Assembly (NCBI GenBank): GCA_001414325.1
Contig: LLKB01000005.1
Coordinates: forward strand, 106,354-170,353
From: Butyribacter intestini
GTDB taxonomy: Bacteria; Bacillota; Clostridia; Lachnospirales; Lachnospiraceae
Length of the DNA stretch: 64,000 nucleotides
Reading direction: 5' to 3'
Shown: positions 9,784-18,278 of the stretch, in pieces
How positions within the stretch are numbered: position 1 is the first letter of the stretch
Layout of the letters: each line of letters begins with the position of its first letter
Notes under the pieces: model-generated
Databases searched by the model: none
Seen by the model: the letters and a program-made list of their open reading frames with translations, nothing else
Told to the model about the DNA's origin: nothing
Made by a program: the position numbers and the translations under genes

Positions 9784-10692
9784 TTACGCTACTATTTCAA
9801 GCGAATTAAATGTTTTATTGTACCTGTAAACACTGTCCGACAGATATTCATCCGGCAGCAGACAATTATCATTTACTTCTTTTACCATGTTTTTAAGTTC
9901 CTCTTTTGTAAGTCCGGCTTTTGCCGACATTGCAAGCACTTCATGTATGCTGCTCGGCAGGATATAAAAATCACCTCCTATTTTCTCAGCCAGTCGCTTA
10001 AATATATCCTGATATAAGATAACTGATGCACCGTTTATCCCCATGTTATTTGTTACCACATAAGGCTCATATAAACACTCTCGCTTAAGTTCCGGTTTTT
10101 TTAATCCCATCTCCTGTAACTGCACATCAAACATACCGATAACTTCGCTCATAGGCATTATTTTTTCTTCAAATATTCTCTCCGAATTTTTTAATGCCAG
10201 TGTGTAAAGTTCTCTTGTATCCGTTTGCCATTCCTTTGCAACTTCATTTGTTATCCGTATGGATGCAATTCCATCCTCATCATTACTAACAAGACAATAG
10301 AACACAACTGCCATGTCGAGAAATCTGATATACGGCATATCTTCGAGCAGCTTTTTATTTTTATTCAAAGAGATAAGTCTCATAACTATTTTTTCAATAC
10401 AATCCTCATACTCCATAGACAGATTTTCATATGTATTCTGTCTCTGGCTGTCCTCATATATCCTCACAACCTCTGATACAAGGCTGTCAATGCCTGTTCC
10501 GTCAATGTACTTCTGATACATATTTTGAAGATAAAAATTAGGTGTTATGCTCTTTCCCGTCTCCATGATAGTAAGTGAGTCATATTCAAGCGAATTATTT
10601 TTTATGACCTTATGCACCTCTACCGCAACCTCCTTACCAAAACACATTTTTATCTTCTCTGCCATCTCATCTACAAATTCATAATATTCCAT
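9784..10692 (-). CDS. DUF5688 family protein
   Basis: A 302-residue cytoplasmic protein that I place in DUF5688, a family of unknown function common in Lachnospiraceae, from its MEYYEFVDEMAEKIK opening and overall layout. The family start and a GAGGG ribosome site five bases upstream support the ATG at 10692 over one eight codons earlier. The N-terminal third carries the VHKVIKNNSLEYDSLTI segment. The C-terminal half (SVILYQDIFKRLAEKIGGDFYILPSSIHEVL) is the best-kept block. There is no signal peptide or membrane helix, and I know of no enzymatic role. The large surface protein begins 17 bp downstream. Confidence 0.75.
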   Translation of the reverse strand: MEYYEFVDEMAEKIKMCFGKEVAVEVHKVIKNNSLEYDSLTIMETGKSITPNFYLQNMYQKYIDGTGIDSLVSEVVRIYEDSQRQNTYENLSMEYEDCIEKIVMRLISLNKNKKLLEDMPYIRFLDMAVVFYCLVSNDEDGIASIRITNEVAKEWQTDTRELYTLALKNSERIFEEKIMPMSEVIGMFDVQLQEMGLKKPELKRECLYEPYVVTNNMGINGASVILYQDIFKRLAEKIGGDFYILPSSIHEVLAMSAKAGLTKEELKNMVKEVNDNCLLPDEYLSDSVYRYNKTFNSLEIVA

Positions 10693-10730
10693 ATCATCCC
10701 TCATTTCTGCACACATTTTTCTTCATATCC

Positions 10731-10759
10731 TATATAGTAATTTATTTCTATTCCATCAA
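10731..10759 (-). promoter_or_regulatory. Promoter of the DUF5688 / surface-protein pair
   Basis: On the minus strand TTGATG (10754..10759), 17 bp, TATATA (10731..10736). This places the start roughly 30 bases before the ATG at 10692. Confidence 0.55.
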
Positions 10760-10771
10760 ATAATCGGTATA

Positions 10772-10800
10772 ATTTGTGTCGGGTGTGCTCAGACACAAAT
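10772..10800. promoter_or_regulatory. 9-bp inverted repeat upstream of the DUF5688 promoter
   Basis: ATTTGTGTC (10772..10780) and GACACAAAT (10792..10800) form a perfect inverted repeat around 11 bases. It begins 12 bp upstream of the -35 box on the minus strand. It could be an operator; no T-run follows it, which argues against a terminator. Confidence 0.4.
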
Positions 10801-11128
10801 ATTATCCTCCATGTCTTAAAAACTCTTTGCCCCAAGCAGACTTCTAATATTTTTGTATTAAAAGTTTCAATCAGATAATCCCTGATTTTTTTATTCTGAT
10901 TTCACCGTTTTTGCAATCAGGCAAATATTTGTGGTATGCTCTGCTGTTTGCATAATATTGTTAAAACCTGATATATATACTTCTCCTCCTGTCTTTATTT
11001 TAGGGATACCTATCTGATGATAAAAATTTGATTTACGGGTGATCTGCTGTTATTTAATCAGCACAAAAAATTTAGAAGTCTGTTTTTAGGCTTAGACAGC
11101 CGTCTTAGAACAAAGAAATTTTCCAGTA

Positions 11129-11178
11129 TAACCCACACTGAACACTTTATTATTTTACTGATTATTTTGTGTGGGTTA
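11129..11178. repeat. Long-loop inverted repeat in gene-free region
   Basis: TAACCCACAC at 11129..11138 is complementary to GTGTGGGTTA at 11169..11178 around a 30-base AT-rich loop. No gene abuts it and I cannot assign a function. Confidence 0.4.
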
Positions 11179-11499
11179 CTAGTTATATGGTAGCAAAGCC
11201 GTATATTTTAAACAATGTCAATTATTGATAAAAATATTATGGATTTTTGTTTGATTCATTTATTTTTCTATTTTTAGCAAATTTATTTTTTATGCACTTT
11301 GCACTATTCTTTAGTTTTTTTTTATGAAACACTCACAAATTTTTAGACCTAAAAGTGGCTCTAATTCCCTGTATATCATTGTTTGCGTTACTTTTAACAT
11401 TTTTTATATCAAAAAATAATTTTTTCATTATGCTAAAGGATGTTATTTTTCATAAAATTATGCTTGTTTTTACAAGAAAAAAACTGCTATTGCAAAAAT

Positions 11500-11541
11500 A
11501 AAACAGCCGAACTCTGAAAATTTTCAAAATCCGACTGTTTT
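11500..11541 (-). terminator. Rho-independent terminator of nfnB
   Basis: On the minus strand AAAACAGTCGGA pairs with TTCGGCTGTTTT, the pairing continues through the inner TTTTGA/TCAGAG segment, and a T-rich run follows. The stem is about 18 bp with G-U wobbles and begins 73 bp after the nfnB stop codon. Confidence 0.75.
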
Positions 11542-11613
11542 TATCACATTTATCAAAGAGAAATCTCATCACCCAAAGGTAATGGCTTTTTCTTTAATTT
11601 TATATATTATTTA

Positions 11614-13002
11614 TTATTTGCTTAAGAACTCATCAATTCCCTTAGCTGCTGCTTTTCCTGCACCCATTGCAAGAATAACTGTTGCGGCACCTGTTACAGC
11701 ATCTCCACCGGCATATACGGCTGCCTTAGAAGTCTTTCCTGTCTCCTCCTCAGCAACTATACATTTTCTCTTGTTAATATCAAGACCTTTTGTTGTTGAT
11801 GAGATAAGCGGGTTAGGGCTTGTTCCAAGTGACATGATAACAGTATCTACATCAAGTACGAACTCAGAACCCTCAATTTCAACAGGTCTTCTTCTTCCTG
11901 ACTCGTCAGGCTCGCCAAGTTCCATACGTATGCACTTCATTCCTGAAACATTTCCTTCTTCATCTTCAATGATTTCTACAGGATTTGTGAGAAGGTCAAA
12001 TTGGATTCCCTCCTCTTTTGCATGATGTACTTCCTCAACTCGTGCAGGAAGCTCTGCTTCGCTGCGGCGATATACGATATGTACATCTGCACCGAGACGA
12101 AGTGCTGTTCTTGCGGCATCCATTGCTACATTTCCACCACCGACTACGGCAACTTTCTTTCCTGGAATGATAGGTGTATCATAATTTTCATCAAAAGCTT
12201 TCATAAGATTGCTTCTTGTAAGGTACTCATTTGCTGAGAATACACCGTTTGCATCTTCTCCCGGTATTCCCATAAATCTAGGAAGTCCTGCTCCTGAACC
12301 TACGAATACGGCATCAAATCCCTCTTCATTTAAAAGTTCGTCTATAGTAACGGCTTTTCCTATGACAACATCCGTCTCAATCTTAACTCCGAGTGATTTT
12401 ACATTTTCAACTTCCTTGTCTACGACTTTGCTCTTTGGAAGACGGAACTCAGGAATACCGTAAGATAATACACCGCCTGCTTTGTGAAGTGCTTCAAAGA
12501 TAGTTACATCATAACCGAGTTTTGCAAGGTCACCTGCACATGTAAGTCCGGCAGGACCTGAACCGATAACGGCAACTTTCTTTCCGTTTAGGCTCTCAGC
12601 CTTTGCAGGTTTGATGCCCTCTTCTCTTGCAGTATCAGCGACATATCTCTCAAGTTTACCGATAGATACGGCATCACCCTTAATTCCACGGATGCACTTT
12701 GACTCACACTGGCTCTCCTGTGGACATACACGGCCACATACGGCAGGAAGTGCAGAATACTCACTTATCACATGGTAAGCTCCCTCAACATTTCCTTTCA
12801 CGAGTTCACTGATAAATCCCGGTATATTTATATTTACGGGACAGCCCTTTACGCACTGTGGATTTTTACACTGGAGACAACGTGTTGCTTCCGCTGTCGC
12901 TTCTTCTTTATCATATCCTAAACAAACTTCCTTAAAATTCGTTGCACGAACTTTTGGCTCCTGCTCACGAACAGGAATTCTTTTCATTACATCAACTTCC
13001 AT
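11614..13002 (-). CDS. nfnB: NfnB-type NADPH-binding subunit (GltA-like)
   Basis: The 462-residue flavoprotein belongs to the glutamate synthase small-subunit family. The N-terminal module has two Cys sets for [4Fe-4S] clusters (C42, C45, C50, C54 and C89, C93, C99, C103). An FAD site (VIGSGPAGLTCAGDLA) starts near residue 145 and an NADPH site (VVGGGNVAMDAARTA) near 287. Because its partner immediately upstream is an NfnA-like subunit and no large GltB subunit is nearby, I read the pair as the bifurcating NADH-dependent reduced ferredoxin:NADP+ oxidoreductase rather than glutamate synthase. The gap from nfnA is 123 bp. GAAAGG precedes the ATG. Confidence 0.85.
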   Translation of the reverse strand: MEVDVMKRIPVREQEPKVRATNFKEVCLGYDKEEATAEATRCLQCKNPQCVKGCPVNINIPGFISELVKGNVEGAYHVISEYSALPAVCGRVCPQESQCESKCIRGIKGDAVSIGKLERYVADTAREEGIKPAKAESLNGKKVAVIGSGPAGLTCAGDLAKLGYDVTIFEALHKAGGVLSYGIPEFRLPKSKVVDKEVENVKSLGVKIETDVVIGKAVTIDELLNEEGFDAVFVGSGAGLPRFMGIPGEDANGVFSANEYLTRSNLMKAFDENYDTPIIPGKKVAVVGGGNVAMDAARTALRLGADVHIVYRRSEAELPARVEEVHHAKEEGIQFDLLTNPVEIIEDEEGNVSGMKCIRMELGEPDESGRRRPVEIEGSEFVLDVDTVIMSLGTSPNPLISSTTKGLDINKRKCIVAEEETGKTSKAAVYAGGDAVTGAATVILAMGAGKAAAKGIDEFLSK

Positions 13003-13125
13003 GATATTTTCCTTTCTCTACAATTCTATGTTCTCTGACAGATATTTACGGGCTTATGTTTAATTCTAAATATTATCTGACACAACTCCGCCATGGAGTA
13101 TTCCCGCATTTGCTGTATTTTTCTT

Positions 13126-14007
13126 TTACTGGCAGTTTCCACATCCACCATGATGTGTATCTCCCTCTTCGAGTTTGAGCATTGCCCTGCCCTCTTCAGT
13201 TTTATACATTCTCTGACGACGCATAGCCTGGTCAAAATCTACAAGATGACCGTCAAACTCAGGTCCGTCTACACAGGCAAATTTAATCTCATCACCTACT
13301 TTAAGACGACAGGCACCACACATACCTGTTCCATCGACCATGATAGGATTCATACTTACTATTGTAGGAATATTAAGTTCTTTTGTAAGTATAGTAACAA
13401 ATTTCATCATTATCATAGGTCCGATAGCTATAACCTTTGTATATGTCTTATTTAAGTTCTTTACAAGTTCATTTATCTGGTCACACGCATTTCCCTTGAA
13501 ACCGTAAGAACCGTCATCTGTTGCAATATAAAGATTTCCTGCAACTTCACGCATCTCATTTTCAAGTATCATAATGTCCTTTGTACGTGCTCCGATTATA
13601 ACATCAACATCAATACCATGCTCTTTCATCCATTTAACCTGTGGATATACAGGAGCTGTACCAACACCACCGCATACAAATAAAAGCTTTTCTTTCTTTA
13701 ACTCCTCTATAGGCATCCCAATAAGTTCAGACGCACATCCTAAAGGTCCTACAAAATCCATGAAGCTTTCCCCGACTTCATAGCGTGACATCTCTGTTGT
13801 AGATGCTCCGACTGTCTGGAATACTATAGTAACAGTTCCCTTTTCTCTATCATAATCACATACTGTAAGAGGGATTCTCTCTCCTTCCTCATCTGTCTTT
13901 ACAATAACAAACTGTCCGGGCTGACATGATTTTGCTACTCTTGGTGCCTCAACATCCATAAGCCAGATGTTGTTGGCAAGATACTCTTTCTTTAAAATCT
14001 TAAACAT
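13126..14007 (-). CDS. nfnA: NfnA-type ferredoxin-NADP reductase subunit
   Basis: A 293-residue FAD/NAD-binding subunit of the ferredoxin-NADP reductase superfamily. The FAD-binding barrel (RIPLTVCDYD, near residue 45) precedes the nucleotide fold (LLFVCGGVGTAPVYPQ, near 108). Near the C-terminus the [2Fe-2S] ligands are Asp225, Cys230, Cys233 and Cys245, the Asp-plus-three-Cys arrangement known from NfnA. It binds NADH and pairs with NfnB downstream to balance NADH, NADPH and ferredoxin in fermentation. A dihydroorotate dehydrogenase electron-transfer subunit is the main alternative, but no pyrD is nearby. The CYTH gene ends 27 bp upstream. GGAGG precedes the ATG. Confidence 0.85.
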   Translation of the reverse strand: MFKILKKEYLANNIWLMDVEAPRVAKSCQPGQFVIVKTDEEGERIPLTVCDYDREKGTVTIVFQTVGASTTEMSRYEVGESFMDFVGPLGCASELIGMPIEELKKEKLLFVCGGVGTAPVYPQVKWMKEHGIDVDVIIGARTKDIMILENEMREVAGNLYIATDDGSYGFKGNACDQINELVKNLNKTYTKVIAIGPMIMMKFVTILTKELNIPTIVSMNPIMVDGTGMCGACRLKVGDEIKFACVDGPEFDGHLVDFDQAMRRQRMYKTEEGRAMLKLEEGDTHHGGCGNCQ

Positions 14008-14034
14008 AATGAGCCTCCATCTCTTAATCGTTTT

Positions 14035-14526
14035 TTATAAAAATACGCTTAGGTCGTTACATTTTGATAGATAACTGTTTGCGTATCGTTTATCATCACT
14101 TACATTTTCGCCAAACCATACCGGTGGCACAAAGTTTTCGGCATCTTCCTCGCTCTCAAACTCGACCTCAATAAAATAAAGTCCATCAAGCACTCCGCCA
14201 AAAATATCAAGTTCTCCCATATGTCCATCTTCCAGTGGTATTATATATCTTGTCTTTTTGATAAGATTATCGTCCACCTTTTCTCTCAGATGTTCATATC
14301 CTTCTTTTGTCAGGAAAACTTCAACTTCATTATTTATCCTTACATCCGTATTCTTATCTTCACTGCCACTTACAAGTGACTTGTAAGTAAGAATATATCT
14401 GTCATTACTTTTTCTTATCCTGACAACCGGATTTGTGCAAAGATACCCCTGCTCAATATGTTTCTGTTCATATTGTTCCAGATTGTCAGGAAGCTTTTTA
14501 ATCTTGAATTTCTTTTCTATTTCCAT
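14035..14526 (-). CDS. CYTH domain protein (putative triphosphatase)
   Basis: 163 residues, essentially one CYTH domain. The N-terminal ExExK signature is present as E2, E4, K6 (MEIEKKF), and alternating charged strands follow, as expected of the eight-stranded tunnel (VVRIRKSNDRYILTYK; ELDIFGGVLDGLYFIEVEFES). Relatives hydrolyse inorganic triphosphate or other triphosphates with a divalent metal; the substrate cannot be read from sequence. The protein has no signal peptide. AAAGG lies seven bases before the ATG, and nfnA follows after 27 bp. Confidence 0.8.
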   Translation of the reverse strand: MEIEKKFKIKKLPDNLEQYEQKHIEQGYLCTNPVVRIRKSNDRYILTYKSLVSGSEDKNTDVRINNEVEVFLTKEGYEHLREKVDDNLIKKTRYIIPLEDGHMGELDIFGGVLDGLYFIEVEFESEEDAENFVPPVWFGENVSDDKRYANSYLSKCNDLSVFL

Positions 14527-14621
14527 TTATATGCCTTTATAATATTAGACTATTATCTGCTCAATTAGTCCACTTCTGCTTTAAGCCAAAATGTATCACT
14601 CACCGTGAACCAAGTCTGCTT

Positions 14622-14798
14622 TTATTTCGTTTCTGCAATATTGTCTGCCTTTTCATTTTTTGACTTTCGCCACTTGATACCAAGAAGTATCGCACCATAA
14701 GCAACACCAAGACTTACAAGGAATTTAACGAGATACCATAAAAATGCTCCTCCGAAAGTAAGGTCCGCAAGACCTTTTAACAATAATGCTCCTGTCAT
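14622..14798 (-). CDS. Small single-pass membrane protein (58 aa)
   Basis: A short open frame with ATG at 14798 and TAA at 14622..14624. It translates as MTGALLLKGLADLTF, then one long hydrophobic segment (about residues 16-41, rich in Leu, Val, Gly, Ala) and a basic, polar tail (KWRKSKNEKADNIAETK), predicting one or two tight helices with the tail inside. GGTGAAG upstream of the ATG is a plausible ribosome site, and only 17 bp separate it from the hisIE stop, so it is probably the last gene of the his transcript. I do not recognise a family and infer no function beyond membrane location. Confidence 0.6.
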   Translation of the reverse strand: MTGALLLKGLADLTFGGAFLWYLVKFLVSLGVAYGAILLGIKWRKSKNEKADNIAETK

Positions 14799-14815
14799 AT
14801 CTTCACCATACCTTT

Positions 14816-16087
14816 CTATCTGCGGTTGACAAGTTCCTTTGTTATGTCACTCCAGTCAATATCACACTCTGCCATAAGAACCATCATGTGATAAAGGAAA
14901 TCGGCAATCTCATACTTAAGCTCTTCCGAATCGGGATTTTTGGCAGCGATAACAATTTCTGTTGCCTCCTCGCCACATTTCTTCAAAATCTTATCTATCC
15001 CCTTATCAAAAAGATAATTTGTATAAGAGCCTTCCTTTGGATTTACTTTTCTATCCATGATAATTTTATAGTCTTCAAGCAATACTGTCAATGGGTTTGT
15101 TTCAATATACTCTTTTTGGGCAAGTTCCTTAAAGAAGCAGCTTCTGCTTCCGGTATGGCAGGCAGCTCCGACCTGACGAACTTTTGCAAGAATTGTATCA
15201 TTGTCACAGTCGAGCATAAGTTTCTTTACATACTGATAATGACCTGATGTATCTCCTTTAAGCCACAATTCCTGTCTGCTTCTACTGTAGTAAGTCATTT
15301 TGCCACACTCGATAGTCTTTCCATATGACTCCTCATTCATGTAAGCAACCATGAGAACTTCGTTTGTGCGGTAATCCTGAACTACTACCGGGATAAGACC
15401 ATTGTCCATAAGTTTAAAGTCTGAAAAATCAATAAGACTTTCAAACACTTCTACATCTATTCCTTTTTCTTTTAAGGCTCTTTTTGCCCTGTATATATCT
15501 CTGTCCTCGGTATCTTCAAAATAATTTGTTGATACGGCATCTGTTTTTTCAAATGATAAAAGCTCTGCAAGGTCATTTCTTATAAGACCATCCCTTATCA
15601 TAATATCCATTTTTGTACTATTTATGGCATCAGTAAAACTCTTTGTGCAGTCGATATGTTTAAGCATCGCCGAACCTATTCCCATATCATAATACCTGTC
15701 AAGTGCTTCTGCATTCATAAAAGCGGCTTTCATGTCAACTTCAAGCATAAGCTTGTCCTTGTCAAACCTGGCTGTTATCTCGTCTATCACTTTCTGTTCC
15801 GGCAGAAGTGCATTTCTAAGCACAAGTTTGTATGCTCCGGTATAAAGTGCTTTTTTTGCATCTTCAAAACGCTCAACATACATTCCTATCATAAACGGAA
15901 TGTCTATCTGTTTTTCAATCACTCTTGCCGTGCTTAAAAATTCATCTCTCGACGCCTCGTCCCCGGTATAATTGTAGATAAACAATTCATCTGCACCCTT
16001 ACACGCATATTCATCCGCAAGTTTTATAATGTTTTCCGGATATTCATTTTCCGCATTTATAAATGGGATTATTTTCTTCTTTTTCAT
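14816..16087 (-). CDS. hisI: HisIE with N-terminal degenerate HisA/HisF-like barrel
   Basis: A 423-residue three-part protein. Residues about 221-325 are phosphoribosyl-AMP cyclohydrolase (HisI): metal Asps in DCDND (293-297) and zinc ligands C294, C310, C317 with the family spacing. Residues about 335-423 are phosphoribosyl-ATP pyrophosphohydrolase (HisE). Together they do steps two and three of histidine synthesis. Residues 1-210 look like a HisA/HisF (beta-alpha)8 barrel: IIPFINAE at strand one, [15 protein letters not shown] where HisA/F have the GTA-phosphate segment. Strand-one Asp is Asn11 and the glycine phosphate loops are gone, so that domain is unlikely to catalyse. hisB ends 5 bp upstream. 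Confidence 0.88.
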   Translation of the reverse strand: MKKKKIIPFINAENEYPENIIKLADEYACKGADELFIYNYTGDEASRDEFLSTARVIEKQIDIPFMIGMYVERFEDAKKALYTGAYKLVLRNALLPEQKVIDEITARFDKDKLMLEVDMKAAFMNAEALDRYYDMGIGSAMLKHIDCTKSFTDAINSTKMDIMIRDGLIRNDLAELLSFEKTDAVSTNYFEDTEDRDIYRAKRALKEKGIDVEVFESLIDFSDFKLMDNGLIPVVVQDYRTNEVLMVAYMNEESYGKTIECGKMTYYSRSRQELWLKGDTSGHYQYVKKLMLDCDNDTILAKVRQVGAACHTGSRSCFFKELAQKEYIETNPLTVLLEDYKIIMDRKVNPKEGSYTNYLFDKGIDKILKKCGEEATEIVIAAKNPDSEELKYEIADFLYHMMVLMAECDIDWSDITKELVNRR

Positions 16088-16092
16088 ATATC

Positions 16093-16701
16093 CTATTCTC
16101 CTAAACTTCCTTTTGTTGAGAGTACATCACTTATTCTCTCATCATACATAACTGCCCTGTCAAGTGCCTTTGCAAATGATTTAAACGCAGCTTCTATTAT
16201 ATGATGATTATTTGAACCGTCAAGCATCTTTAAATGCAGGTTCATACCTGCAGAATAGCTTACGGCATAGAAAAATTCATGTACCATCTCTGTGTCAAAT
16301 TCGCCTACCTTAGATACGCTAAACTCCATATTTTCTACAAGATAAGGTCTGCCTGAAAGATCAAGTGCACAAAGCATAAGAGTCTCATCCATAGGAAGAA
16401 TACACTCACCAAATCTCTTAATACCTTTCTTGTCCCCGACAGCCTCCTTTATAGCCTGACCGAGAACGATACCTGTATCCTCAATAGAATGGTGGCAGTC
16501 AACCTCTAAATCTCCCTTAACCTTAACCGTAAGGTCAAAAAGGCCATGTCGTGCAAAACTGTTCAGCATATGGTCGAAAAAACCAATGCCTGTATCTATA
16601 TCAGCTTTGCCACTGCCATCAAGATTTAACTTAACTAAAATATCAGTTTCTCCGGTCACCCTTGAAATCTCGGCCATTCTTGCTTTTACATTTTCATTCA
16701 T
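16093..16701 (-). CDS. hisB: Imidazoleglycerol-phosphate dehydratase
   Basis: Dehydrates imidazole glycerol phosphate to imidazole acetol phosphate using two manganese ions. The repeated metal-binding signatures are present: [12 protein letters not shown] and [14 protein letters not shown] in the first half, [12 protein letters not shown] and [12 protein letters not shown] in the second. The 202-residue monofunctional form lacks a phosphatase domain. I place the start at the ATG at 16701 because the protein aligns from [14 protein letters not shown]. The frame stays open for 42 more codons upstream, but that text does not resemble HisB. AAAGGG is 12 bases before the ATG. Confidence 0.93.
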   Translation of the reverse strand: MNENVKARMAEISRVTGETDILVKLNLDGSGKADIDTGIGFFDHMLNSFARHGLFDLTVKVKGDLEVDCHHSIEDTGIVLGQAIKEAVGDKKGIKRFGECILPMDETLMLCALDLSGRPYLVENMEFSVSKVGEFDTEMVHEFFYAVSYSAGMNLHLKMLDGSNNHHIIEAAFKSFAKALDRAVMYDERISDVLSTKGSLGE

Positions 16702-16751
16702 AATAAAAACCAACCCTTTCCAATGCAGTTTCCTGCCCGTTTTTAGTAAAG

Positions 16752-16780
16752 CGGACATTCGCACTCCGCCTTTGCTGCCT
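16752..16780. repeat. Short intergenic hairpin motif, copy B
   Basis: Between hisD and hisB. CGGA, loop CATTCGCAC, TCCG, then CCTTTGCTGCC. By eye it matches the 3121..3148 copy at all but a few positions. The neighbouring bases also hold a small palindrome built on AGTAAGCTTTTACT. Confidence 0.4.
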
Positions 16781-16864
16781 TTCAGTAAAAGCTTACTCCC
16801 ACTGACATAAGCATCCCATTTATCCACCGCTTAGTGCTCTATACACCATAAGCTTTTGAAATGC

Positions 16865-18160
16865 TTATTTTTGTTCAAATCTGACAGCGATTGAGTTTGC
16901 GTGTGCCGTAAGTTTTTCGGCCTTTGCAAAGTCCTCAATATCCGTATGGATAAGTTTAAGTGCCTCCTCAGAGTATGAGATTATGCTTGATTTCTTTATG
17001 AAATCATCAACTGAAAGAGGTGAGAAGAACTTTGCCGTACCATTCGTAGGAAGTACATGGTTAGGTCCTGCAAAATAATCACCGAGCGGCTCACTGCTGT
17101 ACTCTCCGAGGAATATTGCTCCTGCATTTTTTATTCTTGTCATAGTGTCAAAAGGATTTTTTGTCACTATCTCAAGATGCTCTGATGCTATCTCGTTTGC
17201 CGTATCGATTGCTTCTTTCATATCATTTGCCACAAGTATATAACCGTATGAATCAAGCGACTTCTGTATTATCTCTTTTCTTGAAAGGACTTTTACAAAT
17301 CCGTCAACTTCCTCTGATACTTTCTTTGCAAGTTCCTCACTTGTCGTTACAAGGATAGCTGATGCCATCTCATCATGCTCTGCCTGTGATAAAAGGTCTG
17401 CTGCAACATATCTTGGATTTGCCGTTTCGTCGGCAAGTACAAGTATCTCACTTGGTCCCGCGATAGAGTCGATGCTGACATGACCGTAAACAGCTTTTTT
17501 GGCAAGTGCAACAAAAATATTTCCGGGTCCTACTATCTTGTCAACTTTCTTAATGCTCTCTGTACCAAATGCAAGTGCCGCAACAGCCTGTGCTCCGCCG
17601 ACCTTGTAGATTTCATCTACACCTGCTTCATGTGCTGCCACGAGCGTTATAGGATATACCTTTCCGTCTTTTCCGGGTGGCGTTGTCATAACTATCTTCT
17701 CAACACCTGCAACTTTTGCCGGTACGATGTTCATAAGCACTGATGACGGATATACCGCTTTTCCGCCCGGCACATAAACGCCTACTCTTGCGAGCGGTGT
17801 TATCTTCTGTCCGAGAAGTGTTCCGTCAGTCTTGCTGTCAAACCAACTGTAACGAACCTGTTTCTGGTGATAGTCCCTGATATTTACAAGAGCTTTTCTT
17901 ATTATCTCAATAAGACGCTCATCCACCTTAGTGTAGGCTTCTTCTATCTCCTCATCAGTTACCTTGAATGTCTCCTCAGTAATCTTTACACCGTCAAATT
18001 TTTCAGTGTATTCAAACAATGCCTTGTCCTTGTTTGCTCTGACATTCTCTATAATGTCATTTACAGTATCTTCAAATTTACTGTACTGGTTCGGACTTCT
18101 CTTTAAAAGGTTTTCCAGTATATTATTTTTCTCTTTTTCTGTAAGTTTAACTATTCTCAT
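16865..18160 (-). CDS. hisD: Histidinol dehydrogenase
   Basis: Catalyses the last two oxidations, L-histidinol to histidine, with NAD+ and zinc. The 431-residue length fits the family. Hallmark segments include ARVGVYVPGGKAVYPSSVLM, VDKIVGPGNIFVALAKK, AGPSEILVLAD, DLLSQAEHDE and the C-terminal GPNHVLPTNGTAKF. The ATG at 18160 is supported by GGGAGG five bases upstream; a longer in-frame reading through 18223 would run across a promoter. An internal promoter (18203..18234) allows expression separate from hisZ-hisG. Confidence 0.95.
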   Translation of the reverse strand: MRIVKLTEKEKNNILENLLKRSPNQYSKFEDTVNDIIENVRANKDKALFEYTEKFDGVKITEETFKVTDEEIEEAYTKVDERLIEIIRKALVNIRDYHQKQVRYSWFDSKTDGTLLGQKITPLARVGVYVPGGKAVYPSSVLMNIVPAKVAGVEKIVMTTPPGKDGKVYPITLVAAHEAGVDEIYKVGGAQAVAALAFGTESIKKVDKIVGPGNIFVALAKKAVYGHVSIDSIAGPSEILVLADETANPRYVAADLLSQAEHDEMASAILVTTSEELAKKVSEEVDGFVKVLSRKEIIQKSLDSYGYILVANDMKEAIDTANEIASEHLEIVTKNPFDTMTRIKNAGAIFLGEYSSEPLGDYFAGPNHVLPTNGTAKFFSPLSVDDFIKKSSIISYSEEALKLIHTDIEDFAKAEKLTAHANSIAVRFEQK

Positions 18161-18187
18161 AGCTGCCTCCCTTTTTATCACTAACCG

Positions 18188-18234
18188 GGTATTTGCGAAA
18201 CCATTATAATATACTTTTATCACGGTATAATCAA
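18188..18234 (-). promoter_or_regulatory. Internal hisD promoter with shared start-site motif
   Basis: Minus strand: TTGATT (18229..18234), 17 bp, TATTAT (18206..18211), overlapping TATAAT (18203..18208). One base after TATAAT comes GTTTCGCAAATACC (18188..18201). The same 14-mer sits one base after the ilvA -10 at 21650..21663. Confidence 0.6.
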
Positions 18235-18278
18235 AACAGTATATAATCGGCTCCTCAATCTCCTATTGTCATTTATTT

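Larger units (their letters stand above)
10693..11613. other. Gene-free AT-rich stretch of 921 bp
   Basis: No open frame with a ribosome site is visible on either strand. It holds the DUF5688 promoter (10731..10759), an inverted repeat beside it (10772..10800), a hairpin at 11129..11178 and the nfnB terminator (11500..11541). The rest (about 10810-11120 and 11190-11490) is low-complexity A/T with no recognisable RNA family; I looked for T-box, riboswitch and transposase remnants and found none. It could be decayed sequence. Confidence 0.6.

Noticed and set aside
11614..13002. Glutamate synthase small subunit as the literal function
   Set aside because: No large subunit is nearby, and the adjacent gene is an NfnA-like subunit with the matching iron-sulfur ligands.
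13003..13235. Extra minus-strand gene between nfnA and nfnB
   Set aside because: The 69-codon frame overlaps the end of nfnA in another phase and has no ribosome site or family resemblance.
16702..16827. In-frame extension of hisB by 42 codons
   Set aside because: The extension matches nothing in HisB, contains a repeat-like palindrome, and HisB homology starts at the ATG at 16701.
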